Shown one piece after another: positions 1 to 6,746 of a stretch of 13,242 bases of DNA (position 1 is its first letter; each line of letters begins with the position of its first letter). Under the pieces are notes generated by a model. It ran no database searches, was not told the origin of the DNA, and saw only the letters and a program-made list of their open reading frames with translations. Both the position numbers and the translations under genes were made by a program. Source of the DNA: an uncultured Clostridium sp. (lineage in GTDB: Bacteria; Bacillota; Clostridia; TANB77; CAG-508); assembly GCA_900556975.1 (NCBI GenBank), contig USQZ01000045.1:1-13242 (forward strand), in the 5' to 3' direction.

Positions 1-2
1 CT

Positions 3-233
3 GATCAAGAGTATTTTAAAAGATTACTTGAAAGAATTAAATTAATTCGTACAAGTGAGAGAATGTTTTATCAAAAAAATGATAATTATATTTTCTTCAA
101 AATAAATAAAAGAGTATATTATAATAATCAATTTAAAAGATTTATAATTTTGCCAAAACAAGATGATAACAATGATGAAGAAATTATAGATAATATAATA
201 GAAGAATGGTCAAAGTTTGTTTTTGATTTGTAA
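3..233 (+). CDS. C-terminal fragment of a RhuM-like protein (5' end outside window)
   Basis: An open frame enters from the left edge and ends at TAA 231-233, giving 76 residues. Near its start it reads YFKRLLERIKLIRTSERMFY, which resembles from memory the conserved 'YFxxLLxRIRxIRxSExxFY' segment of the RhuM family (Virulence_RhuM), a DNA-binding-type protein often found on genomic islands and beside restriction or toxin genes. After the following QK the sequence departs from what I remember of RhuM: instead of the usual 'IYATSIDYDP' stretch there is a basic, aromatic segment and an acidic tail ending EEWSKFVFDL. It may therefore be a shortened or rearranged RhuM relative, or an unrelated protein sharing the motif. 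The next gene starts 13 bases downstream with a good ribosome site, so the two are probably co-transcribed. I am fairly sure this is coding and moderately sure of the family. Confidence 0.5.
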   Translation, partial: DQEYFKRLLERIKLIRTSERMFYQKNDNYIFFKINKRVYYNNQFKRFIILPKQDDNNDEEIIDNIIEEWSKFVFDL

Positions 234-246
234 TAGGAGAAAAATA

Positions 247-804
247 ATGAAGTATTTAAAGGTAATGTTTAAAACGAAATCTGGAGCCTCGGATTTTGAG
301 TATAAGATAGGAAAAGTAAATATTGCTAATAATTGGAATCCTAATGCTTTGGATCCACAAAAAATGGGCGGTTTTAATTTTAGTACAGAAGATAAAATAC
401 TAAGATGGTTAGTGCGTGGTGATACAATATATGATATTGCTATTCCGGATGATGCTGAAATAATAGATTGCGAAAGCACTTCAGCTCCGCACGGAGTATT
501 TAGAAGTAATAAAATTATTATAACAAATCCTAGAGTTGTTACAGATGAGATGGCCATGGATTTTTACTATAAATCGAATTTGCCAGAAAAATCTTATTTT
601 AAAGCAATGGCAGGATGTGCTGTAAGAGGATATATGAAAACAGCAATTAAAATATTTGAAGATAAAGTTAATGAAAATAATATAGATTTAGCTATTTCTG
701 AATTTAAAGATTTTTGCAAACCAAAATGTGTAGATGTTTTTGATGAAAAAATACATTTAAATGAAAACACAAAATTAATATATGATAAATTATTGAATAA
801 ATGA
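247..804 (+). CDS. Uncharacterised 185-aa protein, possibly mobile-element associated
   Basis: The ATG at 247 is chosen over a TTG at 217 because AGGAG (235-239) sits 7 bases ahead of it and because the longer form would overlap the upstream gene. The protein is soluble, with no signal peptide or membrane segment. The N-terminal two thirds carry a compact pattern: GGFNFS at residues 41-46, WLVRGDTIYDIAIPDDAEII at 54-73, then a basic FRSNKIIITNPR stretch at 85-96. The remainder is helical and contains a small/Gly-rich AMAGCAVRG segment (120-128) and FKDFCKPKC (153-161). I do not know the function. From memory, 'GxFxF..(I/L)..G..(L/I)YDV.IPDDAE' patterns recur in uncharacterised Firmicutes and phage proteins, which would suit the RhuM-like neighbour, but that is inference. 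Confidence 0.8.
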   Translation: MKYLKVMFKTKSGASDFEYKIGKVNIANNWNPNALDPQKMGGFNFSTEDKILRWLVRGDTIYDIAIPDDAEIIDCESTSAPHGVFRSNKIIITNPRVVTDEMAMDFYYKSNLPEKSYFKAMAGCAVRGYMKTAIKIFEDKVNENNIDLAISEFKDFCKPKCVDVFDEKIHLNENTKLIYDKLLNK

Positions 805-821
805 TACAATTATATTATAAA
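793..821 (+). promoter_or_regulatory. Candidate promoter for the DUF2130 gene
   Basis: TTGAAT (793-798), a 17-base spacer and TATAAA (816-821) lie just ahead of the DUF2130 gene, with the -35 inside the last codons of the upstream gene. In such AT-rich DNA chance matches are common, so read-through from upstream remains equally possible. Confidence 0.35.
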
Positions 822-856
822 TTTTACTTTAATAATTAAAGAAAGGAAAATATATA

Positions 857-2221
857 ATGAATGAAATTAAATGTCCACATTGTGGAAAAGAATTTACGAT
901 AAATGAAACAGACTATGAATCAATAGTTAAGCAAATAAAAAATCATGAGTTTGAGAAGGAACTAGATATAAGAATTAAGCAATTTAATTCTGAAAAAGAA
1001 AATGCAGTAAAACTTGCAGAAGTTAATACAGAAAAGAAAATGCAAGAAGAAATTAATTCATTAAAACTAGAATTAATAACAGCTCAAAACAAATTGCAGG
1101 AAAGTGAAAAAGAAAAAAGAAATATAGAGATGTCTACTCGAAATGAAGTAGAGAAAAAATTAAATGATAAAATAAATGAATTAACAAATGAAAATACAAA
1201 ATTACAATCTGATTTAATTGTTCAGAAATCAAAAGATCAAATGGCTATTAAAGATGCAATAAATGAAAAAGATAAAGACATAGAGTCTTTGAAGAATCAG
1301 ATTAATCTTAATAAAAAAGAGCAAGAAATAAACGAAAAAAATCTTATATTAAGTTATGATAATCAATTAAAACAAAAAGATGAAATGATAGAATATTATA
1401 AAGACTTAAAAACATCATTATCAACAAAAATGGTGGGAGAAACCTTAGAACAACATTGCAATGTTGAGTTTAATAGATTAAGACCTTTGTTCCCAAATGC
1501 ATATTTTGAAAAAGATAATGATGCTAAAACAGGATCTAAAGGTGATTTTATATTTAGAGATTATGATGATGACGGTGTTGAAATAGTTTCTATTATGTTC
1601 GAAATGAAAAACGAAAATGATGAAACAGCTACTAAACATAAAAATGAGGATTTTTTCAAAGAACTTGATAAAGATAGAAAAGAAAAGAATTGCGAATATG
1701 CAGTGTTAGTTTCTTTATTAGAAAAAGATAATGAACTTTATAATGCTGGAATTACTGATGTATCACATAGATATGAAAAAATGTATGTAATTCGTCCACA
1801 ATCATTTATACCTATTATCACTTTGCTACGAACTGCATCAATGAATTCATTGCAATATAAAAAACAAATGATTGAAATGAAAAATACCAATATTGATATT
1901 TCAAATTTCGAAGATAATATGAATAAATTTAAAGATGCATTTAGCAGAAATTATATGTTAGCATCAAGAAAATTTAATGAGGCAATAGAAGAAATAGATA
2001 AGTCAATAGATCATCTTCAAAAAATAAAGGATGCTCTTGTAAGTAGTGACAGAAATCTTCGATTAGCAAATGATAAAGCGAATGATTTAACTATAAAAAA
2101 ATTAGTTTCTAAAAATAAAACTATGGCAAGAAAGTTTGCTGATGAAACAGGGGATGAAGAACTAGAAAAACTTGCTCAAAAATTAGAGAAAAAAGCTATA
2201 CAAAATGATGATATAAACTAA
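857..2221 (+). CDS. DUF2130 family coiled-coil protein with PD-(D/E)XK-like nuclease core
   Basis: This 454-aa soluble protein matches the DUF2130 family. It starts with a short knuckle-like KCPHCGKEF (residues 5-13, a single CxxC), followed by a long charged coiled coil (about 25-190). The conserved core begins at GETLEQHCNVEFN (194-206) and runs to about residue 325. Inside it E198, GDF (229-231) and the strand FEMKNE (248-253, E249 and K251) are spaced like the active site of PD-(D/E)XK nucleases, so DNA cleavage or binding is plausible though unproven. A second coiled coil (350-400) and a basic tail follow. AAGGAA lies about 9 bases before the ATG. Length and domain order look normal for the family, with no frameshift. 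DUF2130 genes are often seen near restriction or mobile genes; the RhuM-like neighbour fits that. Confidence 0.88.
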   Translation: MNEIKCPHCGKEFTINETDYESIVKQIKNHEFEKELDIRIKQFNSEKENAVKLAEVNTEKKMQEEINSLKLELITAQNKLQESEKEKRNIEMSTRNEVEKKLNDKINELTNENTKLQSDLIVQKSKDQMAIKDAINEKDKDIESLKNQINLNKKEQEINEKNLILSYDNQLKQKDEMIEYYKDLKTSLSTKMVGETLEQHCNVEFNRLRPLFPNAYFEKDNDAKTGSKGDFIFRDYDDDGVEIVSIMFEMKNENDETATKHKNEDFFKELDKDRKEKNCEYAVLVSLLEKDNELYNAGITDVSHRYEKMYVIRPQSFIPIITLLRTASMNSLQYKKQMIEMKNTNIDISNFEDNMNKFKDAFSRNYMLASRKFNEAIEEIDKSIDHLQKIKDALVSSDRNLRLANDKANDLTIKKLVSKNKTMARKFADETGDEELEKLAQKLEKKAIQNDDIN

Positions 2222-2223
2222 AA

Positions 2224-2240
2224 TTGATAAAATATATCAA
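2224..2240 (+). other. Small hairpin after the DUF2130 gene
   Basis: TTGATA and TATCAA form a 6-bp stem with a 5-base loop two bases after the stop codon. It has no T tract, so it is unlikely to be an efficient intrinsic terminator; it may be a weak 3'-end structure. Confidence 0.25.
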
Positions 2241-2327
2241 GTGGTATACGAAATAAATTGTTAGATATTAAAGTAATTAATAGAGCTTGATGACATGAAA
2301 TGTAAAAAAATATAGCATTCGGATAAA

Positions 2328-2357
2328 TTGGTGTTTTAGATAGTTTTATGTTATAAT
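2328..2357 (+). promoter_or_regulatory. Promoter of the ABC exporter gene (extended -10)
   Basis: TTGGTG (2328-2333), an 18-base spacer and a perfect TATAAT (2352-2357) preceded by TG at 2349-2350 make an extended -10 promoter. The expected start is about 25 bases before the ABC gene, leaving a very short leader that is mostly the ribosome site. Confidence 0.6.
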
Positions 2358-2389
2358 ATATAATGTAATTTAAATTAAAAGGAGTAAAT

Positions 2390-4156
2390 ATGAAAAAAAA
2401 TAATTTATCGAATGTTTTAAAGAAAATATATAAATTGTTAGATAAAAAGCAGAAAATAAGATTTATAATAATTATTATGATAATGATAATTTCAGCAATA
2501 TTAGCGCAGATGACTCCTAAAGCTATAGGATGGTTAACAGATGATATTTTATCTAAGGATTCAATTTCGTTTGAAAAAGTAATACCATTTCTTATTTTTA
2601 TACTAATAGTCAATGTAGTTAATGAAATAATAAAAATTGTAAGAAGGGTTTTAGTTGAGGATACAGCAACTAGGACAGAAAAAAAAGCAAGAGGAATTGT
2701 TATAAAATCTCTTTTAATGGCTCCATTATCATATTTTAGAAAAAATATGACTGGAAATATTCATGGAAGGTTAAATAGATGTCTTGATGGAACAATAAAA
2801 TTGGAAAAATTGTTGTTTATGGATTTTGCTCCAGCTATATTCAATAGTATAGCAGCAATTATTACTATTTTTATAACGTTACCAATAGCATTAGCTTTAC
2901 CTATGATGTTAGTAATCCCAATTGGAATTTTTATAGTTTTGAAACAGATTAAAAGTCAGAAGGGAATTAGAGTTGAACTTTTAAATAGTAAATCTGAAAT
3001 GGACGGAACTATTGTTGAATTAATAAATGGTATTGAAGTAATAAGAATATGTGATAGCTTAGAATTTGAAACAAATAGATTTGAAAATAAATCAGAATTT
3101 TTACGAGCAAAGGAAATGAAACATCATAAAGCAATGGCTGTATATGATTGTTTAAAATTTATTAATCAAGCAGTATTTACTGTTTTAGTTATTGGTGTAT
3201 CTACATATCTAGCAACTAAGAATATAATCTCAGTAGGTAGTGTTCTAACAGCATATTTGTGTTTTAATCAATTATTAAAGCCATTAGAAGAATTACATAG
3301 AATTTTCGATGAAGTGTCTGAATGTACTGTTTTAGCAACAGATTTCTTCAAAATGACAGAAATAGAAAATGATTTTTCTTATTTTCCTATAAGTGTGAAA
3401 TCAAAAAATAAAGAAACAGATGAAATGATTAATATAGAAAATATTACGTTTTCTTATCCAGAAAGTGAAGATAAAGTAATTCTTGATAATTTTAATATTG
3501 ATATAAATAAAGGAACTTATCTTGGTATTGCTGGGCCATCAGGTTGCGGTAAATCATCTTTGATAAAGTCTATATGTAAGCTGGAAAAAGCAAATGGTAC
3601 GATAATTATTGATAATATTAATTTAAATAATTTATCAAGAAAAGATATTTCTAAATTGATTGCATTAGTGCCACAAAGTCCATTTTTAATAGCGGGAACA
3701 ATTTATGAAAATATAACGTATGGTATAGATAGAGAGGTATCAAAAGATGAAGTAGAAGAGGCTTCAAAAAGAGCATATATATTTGATTATATAAATAGTT
3801 TACCAGAAAAATTTGATACTATGGTTTCAGAAGGAGGAAACAATTTATCTGGTGGTCAAAGACAAAGAATAGCTATTGCTAGAATATTTTTGAGAAAGCC
3901 CAAAATATTAATTTTAGATGAAGCGACTTCTGCTTTGGATAATACCTCTGAAAAGTATATTCAAGCAGAAATAGAAAAAATGAAAGATGAAAATAATACA
4001 ACGATTATTGCAATTGCACATAGATTAACTACATTAAAAAATTGCGATAGAATAATTGTTTTGAACAAAGGTCATATAGAAGAAGAAGGAAAATTTGATG
4101 AGTTAATTGACAAAGGCGGAATGTTTAGTGATATGTACTATGGAAAATTAAATTAA
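2390..4156 (+). CDS. ABC transporter half-exporter (fused membrane and ATPase domains, MsbA/LmrA type)
   Basis: This 588-aa protein has the half-transporter layout: an N-terminal membrane domain with hydrophobic segments near residues 24-44, 62-85, 145-165, 166-186 and 255-292, then an ATPase domain from about 346. The ATPase motifs are intact: Walker A GPSGCGKSS (382-390), Q-loop Q429 in VPQSP, signature LSGGQ (486-490), Walker B ILILDE (506-511), D-loop SALD and switch H544 in AIAHRLTT. It should therefore hydrolyse ATP and export a substrate from the membrane or cytoplasm. Half-exporters work as dimers, and no second one is next to it, so a homodimer is likely. No peptidase C39 domain, peptide substrate gene or partner permease is nearby, so the substrate (drug, lipid or peptide) cannot be named. 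AAGGAG lies 7 bases before the ATG. Confidence 0.93.
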   Translation: MKKNNLSNVLKKIYKLLDKKQKIRFIIIIMIMIISAILAQMTPKAIGWLTDDILSKDSISFEKVIPFLIFILIVNVVNEIIKIVRRVLVEDTATRTEKKARGIVIKSLLMAPLSYFRKNMTGNIHGRLNRCLDGTIKLEKLLFMDFAPAIFNSIAAIITIFITLPIALALPMMLVIPIGIFIVLKQIKSQKGIRVELLNSKSEMDGTIVELINGIEVIRICDSLEFETNRFENKSEFLRAKEMKHHKAMAVYDCLKFINQAVFTVLVIGVSTYLATKNIISVGSVLTAYLCFNQLLKPLEELHRIFDEVSECTVLATDFFKMTEIENDFSYFPISVKSKNKETDEMINIENITFSYPESEDKVILDNFNIDINKGTYLGIAGPSGCGKSSLIKSICKLEKANGTIIIDNINLNNLSRKDISKLIALVPQSPFLIAGTIYENITYGIDREVSKDEVEEASKRAYIFDYINSLPEKFDTMVSEGGNNLSGGQRQRIAIARIFLRKPKILILDEATSALDNTSEKYIQAEIEKMKDENNTTIIAIAHRLTTLKNCDRIIVLNKGHIEEEGKFDELIDKGGMFSDMYYGKLN

Positions 4157-4186
4157 TATAATAATTTTATCTTGAATATACATATA

Positions 4187-4223
4187 AAAAATCTCATGTT
4201 TTAGCTGATAACATGAGATTTTT
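4187..4223. terminator. Bidirectional terminator between convergent genes
   Basis: A 14-bp perfect stem (AAAAATCTCATGTT 4187-4200 with its complement 4210-4223) encloses a 9-base loop. It has a T run on the plus strand and, read from the other side, a T run for the minus-strand gene. It lies 30 bases after the ABC gene and 7 bases beyond the end of the convergent peptidase gene, so it can stop both transcripts. Confidence 0.85.
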
Positions 4224-4230
4224 ATGATAT

Positions 4231-5844
4231 TTATTGTATAGTTTTTGATTTTTCTTCTCTTCGGGTGTTAATTCTTTCTGATATGGCATTTAATTTTGAC
4301 TGTAATAATTCATTACTGCTATTTTCTTGTAACCAATATTCTATATCTTCTTTGTCACTGTAATAATATTTTGATTCAAAGTTTAATTTTTCCATAAGAG
4401 CTTTGAATTTTTCAGGTGGAAAATCTTTTGAAGCTTGGAATTGAAAATTTACTTGGCCATCTTTTTGATATATTAAATTCAAAATGTATTGACTACTTAC
4501 GTTAAATCTCAAAATTTTATTTCCTTTGTCATCAATATATTGTATAGCTTTGTCTCCATTTGTAGTATATCCGTATTGTTCATTATTAGATGAACTAAAA
4601 ATAACTAAATCAACCTTTGAATTTTCATCTTTGATTCTTCTACATGAGATTTCAGAATAATCTATTTCAGGATGATCTTGTATTAATAAACCTTTAAGCG
4701 GATATAGATAGTAATCATATAAAGTGTTGTCATTAGGCGTTAAAGTATATTCAGTAAGTTCACTAAAATGGTCAAATATCATGCCATAATTCTGACTAAA
4801 AAATGCAGTATATCTATTTGGATTTTTTTTATAATATTTATATATTTCAATAGCTGATTTGTTTTTGTCAGGTACAAAACATTTTGAGAAATCATATGCG
4901 GATGACAATGTATCTAAATTAATTTTTAGAATTTGTAATGTATCTTTTATTTTTTCAAATGGAATACCTGTATTTAACAGAGAATTTATATCTTTTCCCA
5001 TTTGACCATAGTAGGGTATATACATTGTTGTAATAGCATCAAAATTACCATCCACGCATGTTTCGAAAACCTTATATTTTCTTTTAAAGTCCTCTAATGT
5101 TCTAACTTCGCCAATTGCTTTTGAGTAATTTTCAAATAGTATTTCAGCATATTTATGTAATTTATAATTACTATTTTCTTTGAGCTTTTGCCCATGTCCC
5201 ATTGCATAAACGTCATAATCTTGCTCACATAAGCCATTGAATGCTGACTCAACTTCATCATAATTCATGCCAGTTTCGTTTAATAAATCTTTAAATGCCA
5301 TTGGCTTATGAAAATAGCATTCTTTTATTTTCTTATCCCCAATTATTAAAATAAGACGTCTGAGTTGTTCAACTATTGTTCTGTAGTCTGATATTAAGTT
5401 GCTAGAGTTTTTTTCGAATTTTTCATTTCTTATTTGAGTTAGATATTCTGTCATAGCTTCATTTAATCCTTTTCCATAGCTGTGTTCTATATATGAAAAG
5501 CCTGACATAATTTCATTTCCATTTTCATCTCTTATTGAAGTTACTGCGTGAAGCATTTCATGAAATAAAAGATATTTTGTATAACTTTCATTTTCGATTA
5601 CTGATTTTTTTAAACATATATATCCATCCTTGTTATATTGACCATCTAATCGTTTGTTTTCAAATTCATCTTTTACTATGATATTTCCTTTAACATTTTT
5701 TTTAATTCTTTGTATTAATTCTTCAGTGGATAGAATGTCTGAAAAGCATTCCTGAAATTCAAAGGCAAAATTCGCAAACGCTTTTATTGTGAATTCATCA
5801 TTAAATTTTTCTTGTAAACTTTTTTCTATTTTATTTATTGTCAT
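4231..5844 (-). CDS. Putative zinc metallopeptidase (HExxH), soluble, uncharacterised
   Basis: The 537-aa product carries YLLFHEMLHAVTS at residues 91-103, a zinc-binding HExxH (H95, E96, H99) in the usual hydrophobic helix. About 30 residues on, GLNEAMTEYLT (127-137) supplies a plausible acidic third ligand (E129 or E133), a gluzincin-like arrangement. The rest, about 400 residues, shows no motif I recognise; it is mixed helical and strand-rich at the C-terminus. There is no signal peptide or membrane segment, so it should act in the cytoplasm unless exported by another route. Substrate is unknown; Clostridia encode many such orphan 'HExLH...NE.xTE' proteins. The start is supported by GAGGG (5854-5858 on the plus strand, read in reverse) 9 bases ahead of the ATG and by a minus-strand promoter at 5885-5913. 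The gene stands alone, convergent with the ABC gene and divergent from the DUF6512 gene. Confidence 0.75.
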   Translation of the reverse strand: MTINKIEKSLQEKFNDEFTIKAFANFAFEFQECFSDILSTEELIQRIKKNVKGNIIVKDEFENKRLDGQYNKDGYICLKKSVIENESYTKYLLFHEMLHAVTSIRDENGNEIMSGFSYIEHSYGKGLNEAMTEYLTQIRNEKFEKNSSNLISDYRTIVEQLRRLILIIGDKKIKECYFHKPMAFKDLLNETGMNYDEVESAFNGLCEQDYDVYAMGHGQKLKENSNYKLHKYAEILFENYSKAIGEVRTLEDFKRKYKVFETCVDGNFDAITTMYIPYYGQMGKDINSLLNTGIPFEKIKDTLQILKINLDTLSSAYDFSKCFVPDKNKSAIEIYKYYKKNPNRYTAFFSQNYGMIFDHFSELTEYTLTPNDNTLYDYYLYPLKGLLIQDHPEIDYSEISCRRIKDENSKVDLVIFSSSNNEQYGYTTNGDKAIQYIDDKGNKILRFNVSSQYILNLIYQKDGQVNFQFQASKDFPPEKFKALMEKLNFESKYYYSDKEDIEYWLQENSSNELLQSKLNAISERINTRREEKSKTIQ

Positions 5845-5884
5845 ATCAAATTTCCCTCAATTCTGTTATTAAATATTTATTTAA

Positions 5885-5913
5885 ATAATAGCAAAAAAAA
5901 ATCGGCTTTTCAA
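5885..5913 (-). promoter_or_regulatory. Promoter of the metallopeptidase-like gene
   Basis: Read on the minus strand, TTGAAA (5913-5908), a 17-base spacer containing a run of nine T, and TATTAT (5890-5885) preceded by TGC make a good extended -10 promoter. The start would be about 35 bases before the gene. Confidence 0.6.
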
Positions 5914-5945
5914 GGTTAGGCAAAAATTTTGAATAGATAGAAAAT

Positions 5946-5974
5946 TTTCATAATATTTTATAACTTATTATAAT
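5946..5974 (+). promoter_or_regulatory. Promoter of the DUF6512 gene
   Basis: A perfect TATAAT (5969-5974) lies 25 bases before the gene, with a weak TTTCAT/TTCATA -35 near 5946-5952. The -10 sits inside an inverted repeat, so this promoter probably depends on or is blocked by a regulator. Confidence 0.55.
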
Positions 5975-5987
5975 ATTAATAAGTTAT
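5960..5987. promoter_or_regulatory. Operator-like perfect inverted repeat over the -10 box
   Basis: ATAACTTATTA (5960-5970) and TAATAAGTTAT (5977-5987) are perfect 11-base inverted arms separated by TAATAT. The repeat covers the TATAAT and the expected transcription start, the place where a dimeric repressor (for example of TetR, MarR or GntR type) would block RNA polymerase. No regulator gene is in the window. Low GC raises the chance of random palindromes, but 11 perfect pairs with both G:C steps matched is well beyond a typical accident. Confidence 0.6.
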
Positions 5988-5998
5988 GGAGGTTTTTT

Positions 5999-6505
5999 AT
6001 GAAGAGAGTTAAAAATTTTCAAATTGTTAGTATAATTTTTGTCTGGATTGCTGGAACATTATTACATTTTACACATGATTGGTTCCCTGATAGCGTTGTG
6101 TTTTCGATTATTTCTGCAGTAAATGAGAGTACTTGGGAACATTTGAAATTGGTATTTTTCCCAATGTTATTTATGGCAATAGTAGGTTATTTTTATAATA
6201 AAGATATTAAAAATTTTTTATACGCAAAATTTGTATCAATATTTATAGCTATGTCTTTTATTGTTGTTTTCTTTTATACGTATACAGGAGTTATTGGAAG
6301 AAATTTTGCGGTTTTAGATATTGGAAGTTTCTTTGTTGCGGTTGCTTTAGGAGAGTATTATGCATATAAAATAATGCTTTCTGATAAGAATAAAATTAGT
6401 TCAGCTATGGCAGTTGTAATTTTAGCAGTTATTTTCTTATGCTTTGCTATATTTACGTATTATCCGCCTAGTATTGGATTGTTTGCAAATCCATTAGTAG
6501 GGTGA
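5999..6505 (+). CDS. DUF6512 family small integral membrane protein
   Basis: This 168-aa hydrophobic protein has about five membrane segments (near residues 8-26, 51-66, 76-94, 106-125 and 134-154). The polar loop VNESTWEHLKL (41-51), between the first two segments, is the hallmark I associate with DUF6512 proteins, and the N-terminus (MKRVKNFQIVSIIF) also looks typical. The function of the family is not known to me; the conserved N, E, W, E and H in one loop hint at a metal or ligand site facing one side of the membrane. GGAGG (5988-5992) is 6 bases before the ATG. The gene is monocistronic: an unrelated strong promoter begins 40 bases after its stop. Control probably acts through the inverted repeat over its -10 box. 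Confidence 0.8.
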   Translation: MKRVKNFQIVSIIFVWIAGTLLHFTHDWFPDSVVFSIISAVNESTWEHLKLVFFPMLFMAIVGYFYNKDIKNFLYAKFVSIFIAMSFIVVFFYTYTGVIGRNFAVLDIGSFFVAVALGEYYAYKIMLSDKNKISSAMAVVILAVIFLCFAIFTYYPPSIGLFANPLVG

Positions 6506-6545
6506 AATCATAGAAAGAAATAAAGAATAAGTTTACATAAATATA

Positions 6546-6574
6546 TTGACACTTATTGGACATTGTGTTAAAAT
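6546..6574 (+). promoter_or_regulatory. Strong consensus promoter of the acetyltransferase operon
   Basis: TTGACA (6546-6551), exactly 17 bases, and TAAAAT (6569-6574) form the best promoter in the middle of the window. Transcription should start near 6581, giving a leader of about 190 nt before the first acetyltransferase gene. Confidence 0.82.
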
Positions 6575-6674
6575 TCAAATATGTTTAAAGAGTATATCTA
6601 AGGGGCTAAATGCTTTGAGCGGTATAGGATAACTTATTATATGAAAGTTGTTTACACTTTGAGATTATTAATGT

Positions 6675-6717
6675 CTTGCAAAGGAGTCTTTAATGGATTT
6701 TTTTGCAAGTTTTTTTT
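6675..6717 (+). terminator. Intrinsic terminator inside the leader (attenuator)
   Basis: An 8-bp perfect base stem (6675-6682 with 6702-6709) continues inward through several G-U and Watson-Crick pairs and is followed by eight T (6710-6717). It lies 55 bases upstream of the acetyltransferase start and downstream of a strong promoter, so it must be bypassed for expression. Confidence 0.82.
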
Positions 6718-6746
6718 GTTTTATAGGGGATTTTGAAGTTTCCTAA
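6693..6746 (+). CDS. Possible 17-aa leader peptide overlapping the attenuator
   Basis: AAGGAG (6681-6686) is 6 bases from ATG 6693, and the frame reads MDFFASFFCFIGDFEVS before TAA. Both the ribosome site and the start codon lie inside the terminator hairpin, so initiation here would compete with hairpin formation. The peptide is rich in Phe because it crosses the T tract, which warns that it could be only a by-product of the terminator. Confidence 0.35.
   Translation: MDFFASFFCFIGDFEVS

Noticed and set aside
217..246. Upstream TTG start for the 185-aa gene
   Set aside because: It would overlap the preceding gene and has no ribosome site, while ATG 247 has AGGAG 7 bases ahead.
210..557. 115-aa minus-strand frame
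   Set aside because: Lies opposite the 185-aa gene, with no ribosome site or recognisable domain.
2218..2613. 131-aa minus-strand frame
   Set aside because: Low-complexity Ile/Phe-rich translation lying over the ABC gene start; a shadow of AT-rich coding sequence.
2390..4156. Bacteriocin or peptide export system
   Set aside because: The exporter lacks a C39 peptidase domain and no precursor peptide, maturase or immunity gene lies nearby.
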